64,000 nucleotides of DNA, from positions 920,590-984,589 of the forward strand of contig JAGQDM010000070.1 of NCBI GenBank assembly GCA_022749755.1. The letters run 5' to 3'. Position 1 is the first letter of the stretch. Each line of letters opens with the position of its first letter. The notes beneath the pieces are model-generated. The model saw only the letters and a list, made by a program, of their open reading frames with translations, did not search any database and was not told where the DNA came from. This document shows, piece by piece, positions 61,913-64,000 of the stretch. The stretch is from Azadirachta indica (lineage: Eukaryota > Streptophyta > Magnoliopsida > Sapindales > Meliaceae). The position numbers were made by a program, and so were the translations under genes.

Positions 61913-62790
61913 GGTAGATCTTTAAAATATTTTCTGTATGGCCTAGGCTTGCCATGTTTTCGTGCCGCCCTTGATTGATGCAAATGCTTTATACCAAGCT
62001 TGTGATAAAATCAATTTTCTATGACAATAGATGGGTAGAACTTTTTATAAATGGGATAACATAAGTTTTGGCCTCTCTTTTGACATATTTGACAATAGTT
62101 TTTATAGGAGTGGGGTGCAATGGGTTGGTTCTGTCCTTGATTGATACAAATGCTTAATACCAAGATTGTGAAAAAATTGAATTTTTGAGAAATATAGTAG
62201 GGCAGAGACTTTTTGTAAATGGGATAACATGAATTTTTGCTTTTGTTTGGATCTTTATGGCAACAGATTTTAGCAGAATGTCTTTTTTATTCACCAAGAT
62301 TGAGAAGCGGTAGTGGCATGAGATATATATATATATATATATATATATAAGAATTCTTATTGTTTGCAAAGCATTTAGACTGTTGGACTAATTCTCTCAC
62401 AACGATTAAGAACAAACCTTAAGTCTACATTAATTTAATGCATTTATTATGCATTAATTACACATGTTGACTTAACCTCAACTGTTGAAAGTGTATTAAT
62501 TCAGTGGTTAAAATAAATTGTGTAAAAAATTTGTGCCATGGATCCTGTCCCTATATATAGAATTTCTAATTACTTCTCATTTTGGGCTTTTATGGGACTA
62601 TTTTTATTGCTAGACCCTTAGGACTCTTTCAATACCTATATTTTTTAGTTTATGTTTGGTGCCTGTTCACTTCTATATAAAGTTCCTCAGTTAAAAATTG
62701 AATGTTTGGCTGGAACAGGGTCTGACAAAGACAGGAGATGATTATGAAGTAAAAGCAGCTCATGTTGAACTTGCTGAACGCATGCGCAAG
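48622..62790 (+). CDS. POLD1: DNA polymerase delta catalytic subunit, exons 1-24; gene continues past the window; frameshift in exon 7
   Basis: Main lagging-strand replicative polymerase with 3'-5' proofreading. Exons: 48622-48907, 48996-49106, 49544-49650, 49747-49906, 50184-50379, 50489-50624, 50769-50905, 53058-53135, 53337-53428, 54798-54864, 54975-55046, 55571-55657, 56408-56527, 56612-56710, 56992-57099, 57223-57318, 57418-57483, 57624-57680, 57821-57908, 58002-58081, 60231-60344, 61347-61461, 61547-61719, 62719-62790. Residue numbers count the missing base as present: FDIEC (Exo I, about 311-315), Exo II around D398, YCLKD (Exo III, 507-511), [10 protein letters not shown] (motif A, D600), [11 protein letters not shown] (motif B), YGDTDS (motif C, D753/D755). 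About 906 codons are here; the rest of the thumb and the C-terminal zinc and iron-sulfur cysteine motifs lie beyond 64000. All exons join in phase except exon 7 (137 bases instead of 138). Start: first ATG giving the plant POLD1 N-terminus. Confidence 0.96.
50769..50905 (+). pseudogene. POLD1 exon 7 with a one-base deletion
   Basis: Exon 6 ends in phase 0 and exon 8 starts in phase 0, so exon 7 must be a multiple of three, but it has 137 bases. The first codons read VANLV; from 50783 the family sequence (TLQGEKQP, then [17 protein letters not shown]) continues in the next frame. One base is therefore missing between about 50780 and 50783. As written, the protein would stop about nine codons later, after some 345 residues and before Exo II and the polymerase domain. 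The site is not a homopolymer. Confidence 0.88.
50906..53057 (+). other. POLD1 intron 7 (2.15 kb), with foreign exon-like DNA on the opposite strand
   Basis: Far longer than most neighbouring introns. It contains a minus-strand exon-like piece at 51396-51563 and no part of POLD1. Confidence 0.75.
51396..51563 (-). pseudogene. Exon-like fragment of an unrecognised gene inside POLD1 intron 7
   Basis: On the minus strand an open segment of 168 bases lies between a TTTGGCAG acceptor and a CTACAG|GTATGT donor. It encodes [36 protein letters not shown] and [13 protein letters not shown], which read like real protein. The open frame extends past both splice sites (51368-51934), but those extensions look random. 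I do not recognise the family. It is most likely a gene fragment carried in by a transposon or duplication. Confidence 0.45.
58614..58722. repeat. Tandem duplication, about 60-bp period, in POLD1 intron 20
   Basis: GTTAGCCTTAATATGCAATG and ATATTCATAT, followed by TATTCTATTAAT, occur twice about 60 bases apart. Confidence 0.85.
59966..59990. repeat. (CT)n microsatellite in POLD1 intron 20
   Basis: A CT run of about 24 bases, seen directly. Confidence 0.85.
61872..61911. repeat. (GT)n microsatellite in POLD1 intron 23
   Basis: About 20 GT units, nearly perfect. It accounts for the poly-CV and poly-TH reading frames here, which are not genes. Confidence 0.92.
61969..62240. repeat. Direct repeat, 166-bp period, in POLD1 intron 23
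   Basis: CCTTGATTGAT.CAAATGCTT at 61969 recurs at 62135. Later shared words are ATACCAAG.TTGTGA and AAATGGGATAACAT. The second copy is partial. Confidence 0.8.
62322..62349. repeat. (AT)n microsatellite in POLD1 intron 23
   Basis: An AT run of about 28 bases, seen directly. Confidence 0.9.
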
Positions 62791-64000
62791 GTTGGTGTTG
62801 CTTCATTGATGTCGTCATTTGTTTTAGTTGATTGATGATCAATTGCACTGCTTTTAACATCTTTCACAGGATGCTATGCTATATCTGTAATGTTCAGGTG
62901 AAGCTCCCTAGCAAACTTCTCTAGCATTTCCTTAACATCTTTGATGTTACACTGCCCGAATTCATAGAGGCAGCAAACTTCTCCAGCATTTCTCTACTAA
63001 GTGATATACATTTGTAGTCGATCTATTTATCTTTCAATTAGATTGAACCTCCCTAAACTTTGGCAAAACAGATAACATCCCTCTGCTGAATATAAATGGT
63101 AGGCCCAAGGACAGTTGTTAACCTTGGTTTTATAGATTTTAAAATGTTAGGTGGATCAACTAAGTAATTGATGCCATCTGTAATTTATGAGGGCAACCAA
63201 GGGGAATTATTGTCATGTTATAAAAGGAAATCTCTGCATTTCTGAAATGCTTAGTCTAATTTCTGTTCTTTCTTTCTGGCTGAAGTTCGAGCTCATATTT
63301 TTAGTAATGAGCAACAAATTAAGAAATTCTTAATTTTCAAGTGGGATAACAATTAGGGTACTAATTAATATACTCGTATTAAGATAGAGACGTCCACATA
63401 ATCAATATCATTGTCATCTAGATAGAGATGCAATATAGTGGCGCCAGGCCATGGCTCTGTAAAATCTTAGTTCTTTTGTTGCTGTGATCTGCATTTTTTT
63501 CATGATTGCATGCTTGACTACTACTTAATGCATGACTGCAAGATGAGATAAAACCCAGCAAGCATTCAGAGAGAATTGTAATTTCCATGATTTTCACTTT
63601 TAGATTTTTTCCTTAGCGTTTATCTTCAAAACTGTATCTTACATATGCGAGGACAAATACTTAATTTTGTGTTTATATTCTGTAAAATAAAGAAAGCTGT
63701 AGGACTTGTTTATCATATCTATTTAAATAGTCAGAGTTGGTGTGCACATATTATACAAATACATAGGCATACTATGGACATGAAATATTGTGTACCAGTC
63801 CATGTCATTGGATGCTGCTAATAATGATCTCGGCGTCTTGCCTCAGTGGTTTATATTTCATATATATTTTTTATGGTAATATTCGGATTGTGTGACTGTT
63901 TATGAACAGTTGAATTATTTTTTTTCTTGCTGGCCATTTTCTGTGATGGTTTAGGGCAATTACATGTCTTAGAAATGATAAAGAGTACTGTTCAATTGGT
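62791..64000 (+). other. POLD1 intron 24, running off the window
   Basis: Starts with a GTTGGT donor after ERMRK. The next expected exon (beginning with RDAA in relatives) was not found before 64000, so the intron exceeds 1.2 kb. Confidence 0.7.

Larger units (their letters stand above)
61720..62718 (+). other. POLD1 intron 23 (999 bp) rich in repeats
   Basis: Holds a long (GT)n run, a 166-bp-period duplication and an (AT)n run, listed separately. GT-AG ends and flanking phases agree. Confidence 0.8.

Noticed and set aside
61730..61983. Frames with poly-CV and poly-TH runs
   Set aside because: Direct translation of the (GT)n microsatellite in POLD1 intron 23.

Overview
This window is plant nuclear DNA, most likely from a eudicot: split genes with GT-AG introns, very AT-rich spacers, plant-type promoters (TATA boxes, G-boxes, telo-box, site II, E2F), and typical plant transposons. 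The species cannot be named from the sequence. A run of 100 N at 10186-10285 is a scaffold gap of probably unknown real size.

Genes, left to right: the extreme 5' end of a minus-strand gene at the left edge (ATG at 20); the last exon of an NPH3/BTB-POZ family gene (9166-9741, minus), whose earlier exons vanish into the N gap; two exons of a diverged DDT-domain chromatin protein (10389-10819, minus), cut by the same gap; a complete four-exon gene for 60S ribosomal protein L10 (11667-13373, minus, 220 aa); a single-exon GATA zinc-finger transcription factor (22422-23057, plus, 211 aa) with an internal 21-residue tandem duplication; and the first 24 exons of POLD1, the catalytic subunit of DNA polymerase delta (48622 to beyond 62790, plus). 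All POLD1 exons join in phase except exon 7, which lacks one base and so carries a frameshift.

The rest is mainly transposon debris, and much of it can be ordered in time. A 1388-bp Ty1/copia-like solo LTR (14579-15966) has a perfect 5-bp target duplication. A 1.9-kb element with inverted ends (about 16335-18210) carries exon fragments of a Bax inhibitor-1 gene, as a Pack-MULE would. Between about 26995 and 44880 lies an old MuDR-type MULE with recognisable terminal inverted repeats; its transposase relic is split in two (28487-29806 and 41490-43010) by nested insertions. These are an outer LTR-like repeat, an 8.4-kb minus-strand Ty3/gypsy-derived element with gag and protease but no reverse transcriptase or integrase (29842-38210), and a 1.47-kb element with inverted ends and a 9-bp duplication (38855-40324). 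Several fold-back elements lie at 3.6-4.46, 23.68-24.52 and 45.77-48.2 kb.

The functional genes belong to separate housekeeping and regulatory processes (translation, replication, transcription, NPH3-type signalling) with no operon-like relation. RPL10 and POLD1 each have the promoter signature expected for their class. No exotic multi-gene system was found; the most unusual features are the gene-capturing element, the nested transposon stack, the POLD1 frameshift and the gene-truncating gap.
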